NCBI RefSeq assembly: GCF_047496725.1
Contig: NC_132972.1
Location: 14,585,001-14,649,000, forward strand
Direction of reading: 5' to 3'
DNA: 64,000 nt
Source of the DNA: Anoplolepis gracilipes
Taxonomy: Eukaryota > Arthropoda > Insecta > Hymenoptera > Formicidae
Under the pieces are notes generated by a model. It did not search any database and had not been told where the DNA came from. It worked only from the letters and a program-made list of their open reading frames with translations. Below are positions 50,576 to 63,700 of the stretch, piece by piece (position 1 is the stretch's first letter; the number at the start of each line of letters is the position of its first letter). The translations under genes were made by a program, and so were the position numbers.

Positions 50576-53278
50576 TATTGATAACCAATATTGATATGAA
50601 AGATACTAATATTGATAACTCGATATTAAAAATAGTCGTAATATGTAATCGATAATCTAATCAATGTTAAGAGATATTACCGTTAATAATTTATTTTGAT
50701 ACTCGTTAGCTCCGACAACATCATTCGCATAATCATTCTCGTACTTCTCAATCGATTCGCCCATACCCACGACCGTGAAAAAACTTGTTTTGCAAAGGGA
50801 GAAATGGTGTGAAAGAGTAAGATACAGGGATTAAAAGTGCGAGTATGGGACGGAGAACGAACGGGGAGGAAAGAGAGAAAGTGCAATGCACACGGATGAA
50901 TTGACGTCCATACGGTATGTATACACATTTGTATCACGAAACAATTTCGTATGGACAATTAAAAATGAAAAGTTAATCATTTTTTAAATATTAATTATTT
51001 TTTTTTTTAATTTATATTCAAAATAAGATTTCTTCTTTCTTTATTTTCACTTCATTTTGAAACATCTTTTTTTTTTACGTAAAAGTTGCGATGAACCTTT
51101 CGTCATTGACATACATAATCATAACAAATCGCGCTACTGCCCGATCTATAATGGAATTATGTTTAAGTAAGAAGAGAGCAAAAAGAGATAGAAAGAGATT
51201 TCGAATATAATAACTGGACACAGTGATACGGTGTACGTCTGTTTCGGCGAGGATAAGAATAACGTCCCACTTATACGCTACGTCAATTTCGATGTCAATG
51301 TTCTCCTTCGTCGCTCATGTATATATGATATATTTAGTCCTAAGTGTATATTTTATACTGAAATATTGGTAACAGTAGCGCTAATTAAGCGCTCGATCAT
51401 ATTGATAGATCGGTTTCCTCGTATTTGCGTTTCTGAGTAAGAATGAAAGAGAATAAACGAAGAAAGTAAAGAAAAATGCATTTCCTTGTAAAACATTTAT
51501 TTCCTCGACGGATTATCAGAGAGCAATAAGATCAGATAAAACAATATAATTAATCACGTTTCATATTTAATTTTTATTTTAATCATTTTTCATTGGCTCC
51601 CTTTCTCCTTTAATATCGCTTCAATAACGTCATATGATATGTATTTCGATAAGCAAAATGTTAATGATAACTGGACACTAAAAGAACAAATTACTTAAAA
51701 AATTCATCAAGTCCATTTATGCATAAAGTAATCTGCTTGAATTTTTTATCTAGCGTCAAACTTTTGAAGTATTATTTAAACAAAAATGCCAATTTGTGTC
51801 ACATTTAAATTCTTTATTTTTCACGACATAAATTGAGCTAAATTCAAATTAAAAATTACTTTACGCGAAAAATTAACAAATGCAAATTTTGTTAATTATT
51901 AATTAACTTTAGTTTTAGTTAAATACACTAGAATGTTACTCAATAGAATTATATACCTATATTAGAACGATTTTTCATCGCTGAAATGAATCTTCCTCAG
52001 GAAAAAAAACGAATTCTTCTCAAAAAGATTTATCAAAGAGCAATGTGAGAAATTATGCATTTTTAATATGATATTAATATTATGATTTTAATCTGATATT
52101 AATATTAATATTAAAATTTTGTTTATGCATTTTTATTAAACTTTAGTTATAGTATTTTATTCGTTGTTAAAAAAATATTCGTGATATCTTGCTTTTATAT
52201 GATTAAAAAAGAATTTGAGATTTATTGTAATTTAATCGAACATATGGGACAGAACTTCTCGATTTAACAATAAAAATCAAACTCCCATTCGTTATACAAA
52301 CTATTATAGATTATAATTACAAATGCGTCACACAAGCTCGATTATGTATTTAAATAGTACGATATATGTTTTCTTATTTTTTATTTTAATAAATTATGGA
52401 AGATTCAACAAGATTGATGCAGGAAAAATTTTACATCTCTCTTTCAGGAAAATACGGTTTTTTAAATAAAAATATTTGAAAATTTGTTTTTTATAAAGTG
52501 TATATATATATATATGCAAAGTCCAAAAAAAAACATAATGAGAAAGATATTTAGCTGTCTGGATAAATAAACTTAATGACCATAAAAATAAATCTAAAAT
52601 ACTTGAATTATTTTAAAGTCATAAAGAGTGTCCCAAAAATATTTTTAAAAATATAAACACTGAAGCTTATACATTTTTCATTATAAATTTTTTACTAAAA
52701 CGCTATTTAAAACTAGGACAATCAGGAATGTAAAACAGGTAGAAAAGCACGTTGATGTATATCTGCATTTTGAATTTTGATTCGCGAATTCCTTTCTTTC
52801 CGCAACTATTTTGCATATTTCTCGTTTTTATCATTCTAGTTATAATTAACTCGCCATTTTGCAGATTGCGTTCTGCAATCACGCATGCCACTTCGAATTC
52901 ACAATTGATCGGCAAGTTTTAACGCAAGTCTGAGAAGAAACACATGTTTTTATAGCTATCGATGTGTAACGAGAATAAATAACGCGCGTTAGCTATTAAA
53001 TAAGACTTATCCTGTAATCGCATTAAGGGAGAGAATTTTAGTTCAGCGGTATTTTAAAAAAATACAAAAGACAAAGATGCAGAGAACATAGTTCGAAAAG
53101 GATCGGCTGACAATCCACAATTAATTTCGTACTTCCTTAATTGACCGAACCGATCATGATGACTTATGTGTTTCGGTTCAATCTGTGCGCGCGAATGCGA
53201 ATCGTCGTTCTACGTTCATCTATCTTAAGGGGTGATAATAATCTTCACGATATATAACACATACATACATACATGCAC

Positions 53279-53285
<7 letters not shown>

Positions 53286-53326
<41 letters not shown>
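53286..53326. repeat. TG microsatellite
   Basis: About 20 uninterrupted TG units, roughly 250 bases left of duplicated block copy B. Confidence 0.95.
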
Positions 53327-53329
<3 letters not shown>

Positions 53330-53747
53330 ACATCACGCACTATTTTTGCGTATAGGCGTATAAATATCTAGCAAATACGACTGTATTATTTGTACAAATA
53401 ATCACATTCAAGGAGCACGGGATATCCTTCATTCATGAATAAACAAATTTCTTTACAATATGCCAACTAGTCAAGAATGCTTTATACCAGACATGCTTTT
53501 AATAGTTTTAGGCTCAATCGCACCAATATTATTTTAGATTTAAGTGAGACTTAAACATGTTATCTTTATCTTTTACGTATAAAAAAAAATTCTTCTATGA
53601 TTTAAAATTGACTCAGAATTCACTAGAATGCACTATATCTTGCCGTCCGAGGGTTAAAGCAACGAATTTATCTACAATCTACATCTCTATCTATCAAAAT
53701 CTCTACATAAATCCGTTGCTTTTAAATAAAAACTTTTTTTCACTCAC

Positions 53748-53795
53748 CGACACTGATGCAAAACAGCGGAGTTGTCGACATTAAAGCTACGTTGT
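53748..53795 (-). other. Candidate exon, copy B
   Basis: On the minus strand GTATCTTACAG precedes a 48-base segment ending before GTGAGTGAA. The flanking splice signals match those of copy A. Joined to the upstream candidate donor at 54094 it stays open for the whole exon. Continuation further left was not found. Confidence 0.35.
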
Positions 53796-54093
53796 CTGTA
53801 AGATACAAAATAAAATCCAAATTATAGCAGCAATTTTAAATAATTAATATTAAAGAATTTTTTATTATTATTATACTTAATAAATTTATATTCGATGCGT
53901 ACAATAATAAGCAGATATATATAAATATGGAATAACTTTGTAAATTAAAAAAAAATTTTTTTAAATAAAAACTTTATAAGATTCGTGTAAAAATCTTTAT
54001 CTCTGAGTTTCTCTTGATTAAATTATTCAAATAAATGAATCGAACTCATTCGTATAAAGAATTTATAATAATTAATATACAAATAATGTTTAC

Positions 54094-54188
54094 CCTAGGG
54101 TTGCTCCGCCGATGCAGGATGCCTCTCCTAGGCCTCCTCCTCCTCTCACAATCAGATTGTAAGGGACGTCAGGAACTATTGTTTTATA
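54094..54188 (-). promoter_or_regulatory. TATA box and candidate first exon, copy B
   Basis: The counterpart of the copy A signal: TATAAAA at 54188-54182 on the minus strand and a donor-like CCTAGG/GTAAAC at 54094. The intervening frame has six extra bases relative to copy A and remains open. Confidence 0.3.
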
Positions 54189-54579
54189 CGCGCGATATAC
54201 TTTTTTTAATTTGTTGAAACCGCACAAAAATAAAATCGCGCGATAGTTTGACAGCACTCCCGCACTTTTACGCGCGATACTTTGACAGCACTCCCGAATT
54301 TCGGAACGATCGAAAATTCAATTTCATCACGCGCGAGAATCATACTTGGAGTCGACAGGTCGGGCACGATCAAACTGCAACGAAAGGAAGATTAAAAATC
54401 AAGATAAATGAATGAAAACACGATCGCGATCGCGACGAGGTCGAGACAAATGTCAAAAACAATAGCGCTCTATATGTCACTAAGGTCGAATGTTATTTTA
54501 TTTCGGAGTCATTTTAAACGTACTTTAACACGTTAAGATTAATTGTAATATTACATATTATTCGTATTATTATTACGTA

Positions 54580-54804
54580 TTATCGTCGCGAGAAACTTGT
54601 ACGGCGCGCTCGACCTCGAGTTGACCGAACGCGAGACGCACATGCCGGCGCCGACGTCGGAGTAAAAACACGTGCGCACACTACGTCCGCCCAACTCGAA
54701 ATGAATGACTCACCGCTGTCACGAGTCGCGTACGCCGTGGTTTCCCCTCTCTTACCTCTTACTATGGAATGCGTGACGTCAAAGACAAGGTCGAGTATGC
54801 TCAT
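54580..54804 (-). CDS. Hypothetical 74-residue arginine-rich frame, copy B
   Basis: An ATG at 54804 starts MSILDLVFDVTHSIVR, as in copy A. The frame ends with RGRARRTSFSRR and a stop at the equivalent site. Length differs from copy A by two codons, so net indels preserve the frame. Function is unknown, and the conservation could simply reflect the recent age of the duplication. Confidence 0.25.
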   Translation of the reverse strand: MSILDLVFDVTHSIVRGKRGETTAYATRDSGESFISSWADVVCARVFTPTSAPACASRVRSTRGRARRTSFSRR

Positions 54805-55398
54805 TCACCCGCGGGAAAAGCGATATCTTTTTTACAAAATATGTTCTCCTAATAACTCAGAAGCGAATTTTCGAGCATTTTAAAATACATTACAGCTCCT
54901 GAAATACAATGCCGATATCTATGTAAAATATTTTATTAATAAAAACTGAACTTTCGAGGATATTAGAAGACACATTACTAATCGCGTACAAGAATATGTC
55001 AATTGCAGAATCGGCATTAATTAACAGTGATTAATAAAGTTTCTTTTTCCGAAATTAATATATCAATCGTCCTGCTCTTAAAATTGTAAATTCAAAGCGA
55101 CAAATAGATGAATTAAATGACTCAATTGATGATATATAAACTTATATATATGTACAATGAATAGCGCGCGCTTGTGGTTTTCTAGTGATATAAAAAGAAT
55201 ATCATTCGATAAAGAAATAGTAATTTTAAAAAACTATAATGACTTATAAGCTTGCCAGAGAAAGTTGATAATATATGTCTCTATAAAACTATTTAACGAG
55301 CAATTGATTATTCTTACAAATGTGGACCCGATGTCTGCTGACAAATTAGCTGAGAAATCATTCAATGAAGAAAACAAATATAAATTGCGGAATTGAAC

Positions 55399-55602
55399 TT
55401 TTTCATTCCTTACATAAATCGCGTTCGGGGAGAAACTATTAGCACTAACAGCGTCGTTCTCATAAATTTGAAAAATGTAAAGAATTATATATAAAACAAC
55501 AATTTCATTCTAATTTATTTAAACGCGTTTTTCATTCCTTACATACGTCGCGTTCGAGGAGTATTAGTACTAACAGCGTCGTTCACACAAAATTTGGAAA
55601 AT
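55399..55602. repeat. Direct repeat pair with about 128-base period
   Basis: TTTTTCATTCCTTACATA plus GCGTTCG and CACTAACAGCGTCGTTC-type sequence at 55399-55474 recurs at 55527-55602 with a few differences. Confidence 0.75.
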
Positions 55603-56080
55603 GCTAATTTGGATAATGCTAATTTGTTTTATTCTAGTTTTATTCTATATAGTCTTTGAATATTTATTACAAAGTCAATTTATTATAATGACGTCTGTAT
55701 ATTATTTTATTTTATTTTATTGTATTTTTTTCGTTGTGGAGATTCTATCTATCTGCTCTCCAATTTTTGACGCGTCATCGATAAATCAATTTTACTTCGA
55801 TATATTGCAATAATGTACTCTGCCTTACTAAAGAACGTAAAATTATATTTTATTATGTTCTGCACTATTTTATTTTAAAATTTAATATTTTTCGTTGTGA
55901 AGACTATATATCACTCCTCCAAATTTTTGACGCGTCATCGATAAATCAATTTTACTTCGAAATATTGCAAAAATGTACTCTGCCTTACTAAAGCATTTAG
56001 AATTATATTTTATTATTTTCTGCACTATTGCTTTTAATAAATAGTGAATTAATTTTACCTATTCCTCTGTCTTCTTCTTT

Positions 56081-56131
56081 TAACCCTCCATTGTCTACAC
56101 ACTTATTTTGAGAGGTGACAGTGGAGGGTTA
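56081..56131. repeat. 51-bp hairpin element TAACCCTCCA...TGGAGGGTTA
   Basis: TAACCCTCCATTGTC pairs with GACAGTGGAGGGTTA across a short loop. A second copy in inverted orientation lies at 57107-57157 in the other arm of the large inverted repeat. Confidence 0.75.
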
Positions 56132-56263
56132 GGATTTATTAGCATTATTTTATTTATTCTTCCTATTCCTCTATTTCTTCCTCCTAAAAGGATAAATTAT
56201 TACATAAAAACATTTTTCCCATTATTAAAATTATAAGTTATTAAAGTCGCTAGTATTTAATTA

Positions 56264-56404
56264 TAAACAACGGGTTAATTAAAAACGACCTGACTAGCCA
56301 AAATTATTCAATTTATTTTATTTACACTTTTTTGTAAAATGTGTAAATAAAATAAATTGAATAATTTTGGCTAGTCAGGTCGTTTTTAATTAACCCGTTG
56401 TTTA
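56264..56404. mobile_element. Perfect 64-bp-arm hairpin element
   Basis: Positions 56264-56327 and 56341-56404 are exact reverse complements (arm begins TAAACAACGGGTTAATTAAA) with a 13-base loop. If the outermost TA on each side is a target duplication, this is a 137-base, almost fully palindromic element inserted at TA, as for Tc1/mariner-type MITEs. Superfamily assignment is inference. Confidence 0.85.
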
Positions 56405-57440
56405 TTTTTCCCATTGTAATTAAAAAAAAACGTATAAATATTTCACAAATTTATTCTTCTATTAGCATGTTTCAAGATATTTGTTATATCAAATAAATGA
56501 ATGTGTGTACTTATATTTTCTATGATAATATATATTTTACTTTTAATTAATTTATTATTAATTTTTGATATTTTTCTTCTTTCTATTTCCTTGACATATT
56601 CGTATCTTAAAATACCTTTATATTTTCAGCATTATAAAATTTTTAATATTTCAGAAACATGTTAAAATTGTATAGTGCTCGTGTCGTCTCTTTATTTTTA
56701 ATGAAAGTAATTTTCAAAAGTTATAACATTATTTTTGCAGAGAGGAAAGCTGGTTTAAATAATATTATATACATTTTAGCAACATACGAGTATACCTTTG
56801 CACAATATTGGAGGACATTTGAATTTGCTATTAAATGTACATTTAAACGTAATTAGCGTGTCTTAAATAAGTATAACACAAAATGAATTTCAAGTGTAAA
56901 ATCTGCCTAATTATAGGTTTATGCGATTAATGAAAATAAACACAGAATAAATTTAGAAATTTAGAAAATAAGATAAAATAATTTACAGACGTCATTATAA
57001 TAAAATGACATTGTAATAAATATTCAAAGACTATATAGAACAAAACTAGAATAAAACAAATTAGCATTATTTTATTTATTCTTCCTATTCCTCTCTTTCT
57101 TCCTCCTAACCCTCCACTGTCAGCCCTCAAAATAAGTATGTAGACAATGGAGGGTTAAAGGAAGAAGAAAGAGGAATAGGAAAAATTAATTCACTATTTA
57201 TTAAAAGCAATAGTGCAGAAAATAATAAAATATAATTTTACATACTTTAGTAAGGCAGAGTACATTATTGCAATATATCGAAGCAAAATTGATTTATCGA
57301 TGACGCGTCAAAAATTTGGAGAGCAGATAGATAGAATCTCCACAACGAAAAAAATACAATAAAATAAAATAAAATAATATACAGACGTCATTATAATAAA
57401 ATGACATTGTAATAAATATTCAAAGACTATATAGATCCAA

Positions 57441-58775
57441 ATTATTATAAAAATAAGATGTTTATGCGTGAGACAGATTTTTCACACAGCAATTTTTTAT
57501 ATTTTGTCTAGCAATTAAAATATGCTTATAGATTTAATATATAATACATACGCACACGCACACGTACAAATTTGTACATTCAGAATTCAACTATAAACGG
57601 ACAGTTGATTGTCCGTTCGCTTAACAGCATTTCTTAACGGTTATAGAGTAAATAAAATTATTAATAATGCTAAAATAATAATGCTAAAATAACTGATACA
57701 TTTTTTTAGGTAAAATGCTCGATCAAATTATGATACTTAATAATCGATAATCAGATTTTCCAATGGAATCTTAATATGTATAATAAATTTTTAGCTTATA
57801 AATAAAAACATAATTATATTAATGCAAAAGAAAAGTTGTATAGCTAAAGATAATCATTAAGCGTTGCAAGGCTGATTATTGTAATGAAAAAAAGATATCT
57901 TACACATATCGAAACATTAATATTTTTAAAAATGAGATATTTTAAAAAATTTTCAAAACAAAAAAAGTAATATTACAATTGAAGTGAACAAAAAATTAAG
58001 AAGCACATGCAAAACTAATATTGTTTAACTAATTCAACTGAATAATTAATAGCAACGAAATAGTTCAACCATTATGTTCTCATCGCATCTTTATAATTTT
58101 TATATCCACTCACAACATTTATTGTTATACAAGTATAAAAGCAATTAAAATGCAGCAAATGTTACTTAAATTTTCGATGTAAGATAAAAAAACTTTGAAA
58201 CATTGAAAATCTATTAAAATATATATTTTCTTTATTCTAATAAAATATATTCGTGACGATACGTGTTACGATACCTCTCGATACATGTAACATTCTTAAG
58301 GAGTTTTGTAAAGTCCTAAGCAATATTTGCATCTCAAAACTGTATAGCTGATTGGCTATAGGAACATTAATAAACGAGCGTCGTGTAAAATCCTTACACA
58401 TATCATACATAAATCAATCAATCATAATAATCATAAATAAAGTGCGCTTTGTATATTTCATGCAATGCTCTTCATCATATTGTATGTAGCATATGAAACG
58501 TCTACAAAAAATTATTAAGAACAAATATTTAACCTTCACTGAACATCAATCTTTACTTTATTCGCTTGCCATACCTTATGTTCCATATAATTTATCCTTG
58601 CTTTTTACGTCATTTTATTTGCAATGTTGATGAAAATGAAGATGAAAGAGATTGCAAATATATCAGATACTAATGAAAACATTTTGTGTTTGAAAAATTA
58701 GTTGACGATTACTTATCGTTTATTAGTAATTTCAATAATAGGAAACTTAATCAATAATAGCATCATAATACAATT
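57441..58775. other. AT-rich noncoding stretch
   Basis: No gene or well-defined repeat was recognised. Confidence 0.5.
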
Positions 58776-58839
58776 AATTTATATTATGCAAAACATCAGC
58801 TCTGTACTTATGCTTATCGATCGTTAAACTTAAAATTTA

Positions 58840-58893
<54 letters not shown>

Positions 58894-58957
58894 TAAATTT
58901 TAAGTTTAACGATCGATAAGCATAAGTACAGAGCTGATGTTTTGCATAATATAAATT
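58776..58957. repeat. Perfect 182-bp palindrome with TA core
   Basis: The sequence is its own reverse complement about the point between 58866 and 58867. The arms begin AATTTATATTATGCAAAACA, and a (TA)n tract of about 48 bases forms the centre. There is no mismatch in the unique 67-base outer parts of the arms. Confidence 0.93.
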
Positions 58958-58980
58958 ATATATATATATTATATATATAT

Positions 58981-59014
<34 letters not shown>

Positions 59015-59090
59015 ATTATATTATATATATTATATATTATATTATATTATATATTATATTATATACATATATATATATATATATATGCGG
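58958..59090. repeat. TA-rich low-complexity tract
   Basis: TATATATT-type units continue to about 59086, directly adjoining the palindrome. Confidence 0.85.
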
Positions 59091-59511
59091 ATACAATGGG
59101 ACTATATTATATATGATATTATAATTAATATTGTATGAAGTTTGTAGTCTTATTTTTGTTTTTCTCGAAAACTACCACTTTTATAATAAAAATGGATAGG
59201 ATATAAAACGTGTATTTTGAAGAGACTTACAACTTTTATTTGAAACATTTTTTAAAATTTCCAATATTTGATAAAATAATTTGAAAAAACGTCAATTTTT
59301 AACAATTTTTGTATGTAACTTTTTAGTGAACAACGAGCGACGGCTAAAACCTTTTAAGCGTTACTGAGGGTGATGATCTTGACAACATATGTCAAGGTCA
59401 TTGACTTCTGAAAGGGATGACCTTATGTGAATATTTACCAAATACTTTCATTGAAATCATTAAAACATTAAATTTTATGTGAAATAAAATGAGCATTTTT
59501 TATACATATAT

Positions 59512-59515
<4 letters not shown>

Positions 59516-59560
<45 letters not shown>
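59516..59560. repeat. TA microsatellite
   Basis: A TA run of about 40 bases immediately left of the second dispersed repeat copy. Confidence 0.85.
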
Positions 59561-59561
<1 letters not shown>

Positions 59562-59564
59562 TAT

Positions 59565-59870
59565 ATTATTCATAATATATGTTAAAGTGAAAAAAGATTA
59601 CGCGCAGTTGCAATTAATAATATGTAACAAAATATTAATGAATGTATATGTTTCGTACTTTTGAGATCCACAATTATGGATCTAGCACGGACACGAACCA
59701 TAATTTGTGGATCTAGCACGGACGCGAACCGCTGGAAAGTCGATCCAGCTACGTAGTTCCACCGGCTCTAAAATCGATCCAGTTAGCGCCACTGTACCGC
59801 GGTGAAAATGGGTTCCCTCAAAAACGGCTTCATGCCGCCTCTCAGGCTCCTCTCTGGTAATTGTAAATTT
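59565..59870. repeat. Dispersed repeat, copy 2 (inverted relative to copy 1)
   Basis: Near-identical to 42650-42955 on the opposite strand, including the two CGTGCTAGATCCA units, the GGTTCCCTCAAAAACGGCTT segment and the outer ATTGCAATTAATAATATG. Between it and WDR36 a third CGTGCTAAA-type unit lies near 60424-60445, pairing with the left part of copy 1. Confidence 0.75.
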
Positions 59871-60450
59871 GAAAAGTACACGAAAATATTATAGGTTTAT
59901 TAATATAGTTCATTACATATATTTTAACTGCAATCTTTTTGTTTTTATTTTAATACATATATTATTTATATATTCCCGGTAAAAAATTTGTTATGTATAA
60001 TCATATATGATATATGACCATATAAAATTATATAAAAATATATAAAATTTTGTATAAGTTATGTATAATTATATATCATAATATATGACTTATTATATAA
60101 TTATATATAATTTTACATTAATGTTGGCTAGATGTCAGTGAACGATAATACAAAATTATGCATACTATACATAACTATACATAACTTATACAGAATTTTA
60201 TATATTTCTATATATTTTTATATTGTTATATATAATTATATATGAAAAATTTTTTACCGGGTATATATACATAAAAAATAATTTTAATAATTTCTCTAAT
60301 ATTATTATTATCTATAATAATGTATTAAAATAAAAAAAGATTATGCAGCTAAAATAACATGTAATAAACTATATTAATAAACTTATAATATTTCCCCGTG
60401 TACTTTTCAAATCCACAATTATGTATTTAGCACGGACATGAACCAACCGG
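59870..60450. repeat. Inverted-repeat element with nested MITE
   Basis: Outer arms at about 59872-59960 and 60310-60412 are inverted copies (GAAAAGTACACG, GGTTTATTAATATAGTT). Inside them a second element has ends CCCGGTAAAAAATTT (59976-59990) and AAATTTTTTACCGGG (60246-60260 or so), with TA-rich palindromic arms. This reads as one element inserted into another. Confidence 0.6.
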
Positions 60451-60798
60451 TTGTTTTACCGATCATCTATGACAGTTATCACACATGTCCAAAAATACCT
60501 GACTGTGATTATGATTGGCTGATTTATTTTGAGATTTATTGTCCATTTCTATTTCTATAAAATCTGTGGAAAGAGCGCCTTCATCTTATTGTTACGTAAT
60601 TCATGACTTCAGACATGGTGGCCGCCGTGATCGCTCCACGCGAAGCAGGATTATATTAAATCTAACCTCGCTGTATAAAAGAAATAGAAGTTCATGTAAG
60701 TAAAGTCTAGATATAAATGTGCTAGATAACTTATAGTGTTAAAAATACTTTTTCAATATAATAGGAAAAATTCCGAGATCTTTTAATCGAGATACACA
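60451..60798. promoter_or_regulatory. WDR36 upstream region
   Basis: A GC-elevated patch at about 60610-60660, with an ATGGTGGCCGCC segment, precedes the WDR36 start. It is the probable promoter and 5' untranslated region. No TATA box at a convincing distance is seen. Confidence 0.35.
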
Positions 60799-63700
60799 AT
60801 GGTGCAGAGTAGGATATTCGCACGAAATCGAGCCCTAGGATATGTTAGTAATCACATACCTCTAGTGACGAGGTATATTCTTAGAAGGAAGGAACACCTC
60901 GTTGTCACTTGCGTAGGCCGAGAGTTCCACACTTATGGATGTAAACATTTCACTCTAATGAGCGTGTCGGGCATGCACGCCGATGACATCACTTGCCTAG
61001 CTACGGACACATTTCACGTGTACACGGCCAGCGCAAATAACATTTATGCCTGGCGAAGAGGAACAGAATTGAAGCACACGTACAAGAGTCACGATTGCAC
61101 GGTACATATTCTGCTACCGTTTGGCCCTCACTTGCTGTCCATCGATGAGAATAGCACGTTGAAGGTCTGGAATATCAAAGATGAGAGTTTAGTACTGGAG
61201 TTGAACTTTAGCAATAACGCCTTCAAAATAACCACGTTGATACATCCCAATACTTACATGAATAAAATCTTGCTGGGTAGCGAACAGGGACAGTTACAGC
61301 TATGGAACATCAAAACAATGAAAATGATCTACACGTTTAAAGGATGGCAGAGCAGTGTGACAGCGTTGGAACAAGCGCCTGCAATAGACGTGGCCGCGAT
61401 AGGTCTGAATGACGGCCGAATCATTCTGCATAATCTCAAGTACGACGAGACCCTCTTTGAACTGGTGCAAGATTGGGGCTCGGTAGTGTCTATCAGCTTT
61501 CGTACAGATGGCCATCCCATCATGGCAACGGGCAGTTTAGGCGGTCAAATTGTGTTTTGGAATCTGGAGCAACGCACGGTGGAGAGTCAGCTGTGCAATG
61601 CTCATGACGCCGCTGTTACAGGTCTGAGATACATACCGAACGAACCGCTGTTGGTCTCATCTTCGCCTGACAATTCTCTAAAGCTGTGGATATTCGATAT
61701 GGCCGACGGAGCAGGTAGACTGTTAAGGATAAGAGAAGGTCACGCCGAACCTCCGACGATCGTTCGGTTTTATGGGAACGACGGTAACTATCTGCTGACT
61801 GCAGGCGGCGATTCGTCCCTCCGGTTGTTTTCCACTGTCACAGAGATATTGAACAAGAGTCTAGGTAGAGCTTCCTTTAACAGGAAAGCGTCTAAGAAGA
61901 AAAGTTTCTCAGTTGACGATCCGCTGTTAATGCCGCCGATAACCGAGCTTGCGTTCGAAGTAACGCGTGAAAAGGAATGGTGCAACATAGCAGCTACTCA
62001 TTCTGGTTTGGGTGTAGTCACTACATGGTCGTCTCATTTGCAGAAGATGGGCGATCTTAAACTGCTCCCTGAGAGATTTAAAAATAATTACAATGCCAGC
62101 GCAACCAGCTTATGTTTAACGAGATGCGGAAACTTCGTTGTGATCGGTTACAACACGGGTCACGTTGATAGATTTAATATTCAATCTGGAATCCATAGAG
62201 CATCCTATGGGAACGAGAATGGCGCTCACGAGGGTCCCGTTAAAGGCATCATGGTTGACGATTTAAATCAAACTCTTATTACTGCCGGCAGAGACGCAAA
62301 AATTAAATTTTGGGATTTTAAACCTAGGAAAGGTATCTATTCTATAAAAAAAGAAATTATATTTTTTCTTAAATATATTCTAATGTAATCCTTATCATAG
62401 GTATGACGACGCCAAGGACGATATTAACGCTGGAAGAATCGATCGAATGGATACGATATCACAATGAGAGTTCTCTCGTAACTATTGCCTTAGAAAACTT
62501 TGATATTGTTTTAATGGATCTGGATACAAGAAAGATAGTTCGGCATTTTCAAGGACACGAGGGACGAGTAACGGATGCGTGTTTTAATCCTGATTCTAGG
62601 TGGTTAATCACAGCATCTATGGATTGCACAATTCGCACTTGGGATATACCTTCTTCGCATTTAATAGATATTTTTCAGGTAAACTTGGTCTTAGTATCAT
62701 ATATATTTCGAATTTTAAATTATATTTATATAAATAAAATATAACATAGACAGTGCAAATCTTTAAAAAATTTAAAGGACTTTCAAATTATAAACTTTAT
62801 TAAATATCTATATACAAGCGATTTGTTTCAAATACTTTCAATTCTTATAATATTCTTCATAAAAATTGTTTTGATATTATTAAATTTTTTAAATATTGTT
62901 TGGACTAAGAAGCATCTCAGAAAATATTATATGAACTCTAAATTTCGCATCTTTTTTTTTACAGGTTTCTGAAGCTTGCATATCTTTAAATTTTTCTCCA
63001 ACAGCAGAATTTCTTGCCACTGCACATGTACGTAACATGGGGATCTTCTTGTGGTCGAATCGTATGCTATATTCGCATGTGTCGTTGAAAGCCATCAGTA
63101 AGGACGACATAATACCCGAAGTGTTACTTCCTGGCTCTTCTGTGGAAACCGAGGAAAAAGTTGACGAGGATGATGTCGTCGCCGCAGAACCAGATTATAA
63201 GTCTCCCGATCAGCTCGATAGTGATCTCATAACTATGTCTGCCGTGGCTCAATCAAGATGGCAGAATCTACTTGATATCGATATTATTAAAAGGCGAAAT
63301 AAAGCAAAACAACCGCCAAAAGCTCCCGAGACAGCACCGTTCTTCTTACCCACGATTCCGTCGTTGGAATTACGTTTCGATTTCTCGGACGTAAAGACTG
63401 CCGACAAGACTGAAGCTCCACGTGTTCTTTCCGCTTTACAAAATCTCACGTCATTCAATAAAATTTTGCAATCAACCGCCACGACTGACGATTTTTCGGA
63501 AGCGATAAAAAAATTGAAAGCGATGAATTCTAACGACATTGATTTCGAGATTCAATCGCTGTCTCTGGACGAGAGTTCCGCGGAATTGTCGATGTTACAA
63601 TTCATAAAAATGCTTCATTACATGATGAAACAATTGATGGACTTCGAATTGTCGCAAGCTTATTTGGCAGTGTTTTTAAAGTGGCATGGTACTGCGATAT

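Larger units (their letters stand above)
48636..53560. other. Noncoding stretch between the two duplicated blocks
   Basis: No recognised gene. GC-elevated patches occur at 49900-50400, 50690-50930 and 51220-51440. One minus-strand frame of 92 codons with ATG at 50184 is discussed as a weak candidate. A 25-bp hairpin lies at 50522-50575 and a TG run at 53286-53326. Confidence 0.5.
53580..55000. repeat. Duplicated block, copy B
   Basis: The second copy of the 45720-47240 block, about 7.85 kb to the right in direct orientation. Here the GAGTATGCTCATTC end continues almost at once into the AAATATGTTCTCCTAATAAC segment, which in copy A lies 1.2 kb further on. Copy B therefore probably shows the uninterrupted arrangement. 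It lacks about 33 bases present in copy A near 46440 and a larger stretch near 46600-46820. Confidence 0.85.
55614..57440. repeat. 1.8-kb inverted-repeat structure
   Basis: Left-arm sequence (about 55614-56170) is present inverted at about 57050-57440, with high similarity over AGTCTTTGAATATTTATTAC, GACGCGTCATCGATAAATCA, TGTACTCTGCCTTACTAAAG and the AACCCTCCA hairpin. The left arm carries the middle segment twice (about 55768 and 55929), the right arm once. The interior contains a second, perfect hairpin at 56264-56404 and unique DNA. Confidence 0.8.

Noticed and set aside
55399..55602. CRISPR-like direct repeats
   Set aside because: There are only two imperfect copies, no regular spacers, and the context is a eukaryotic genome.
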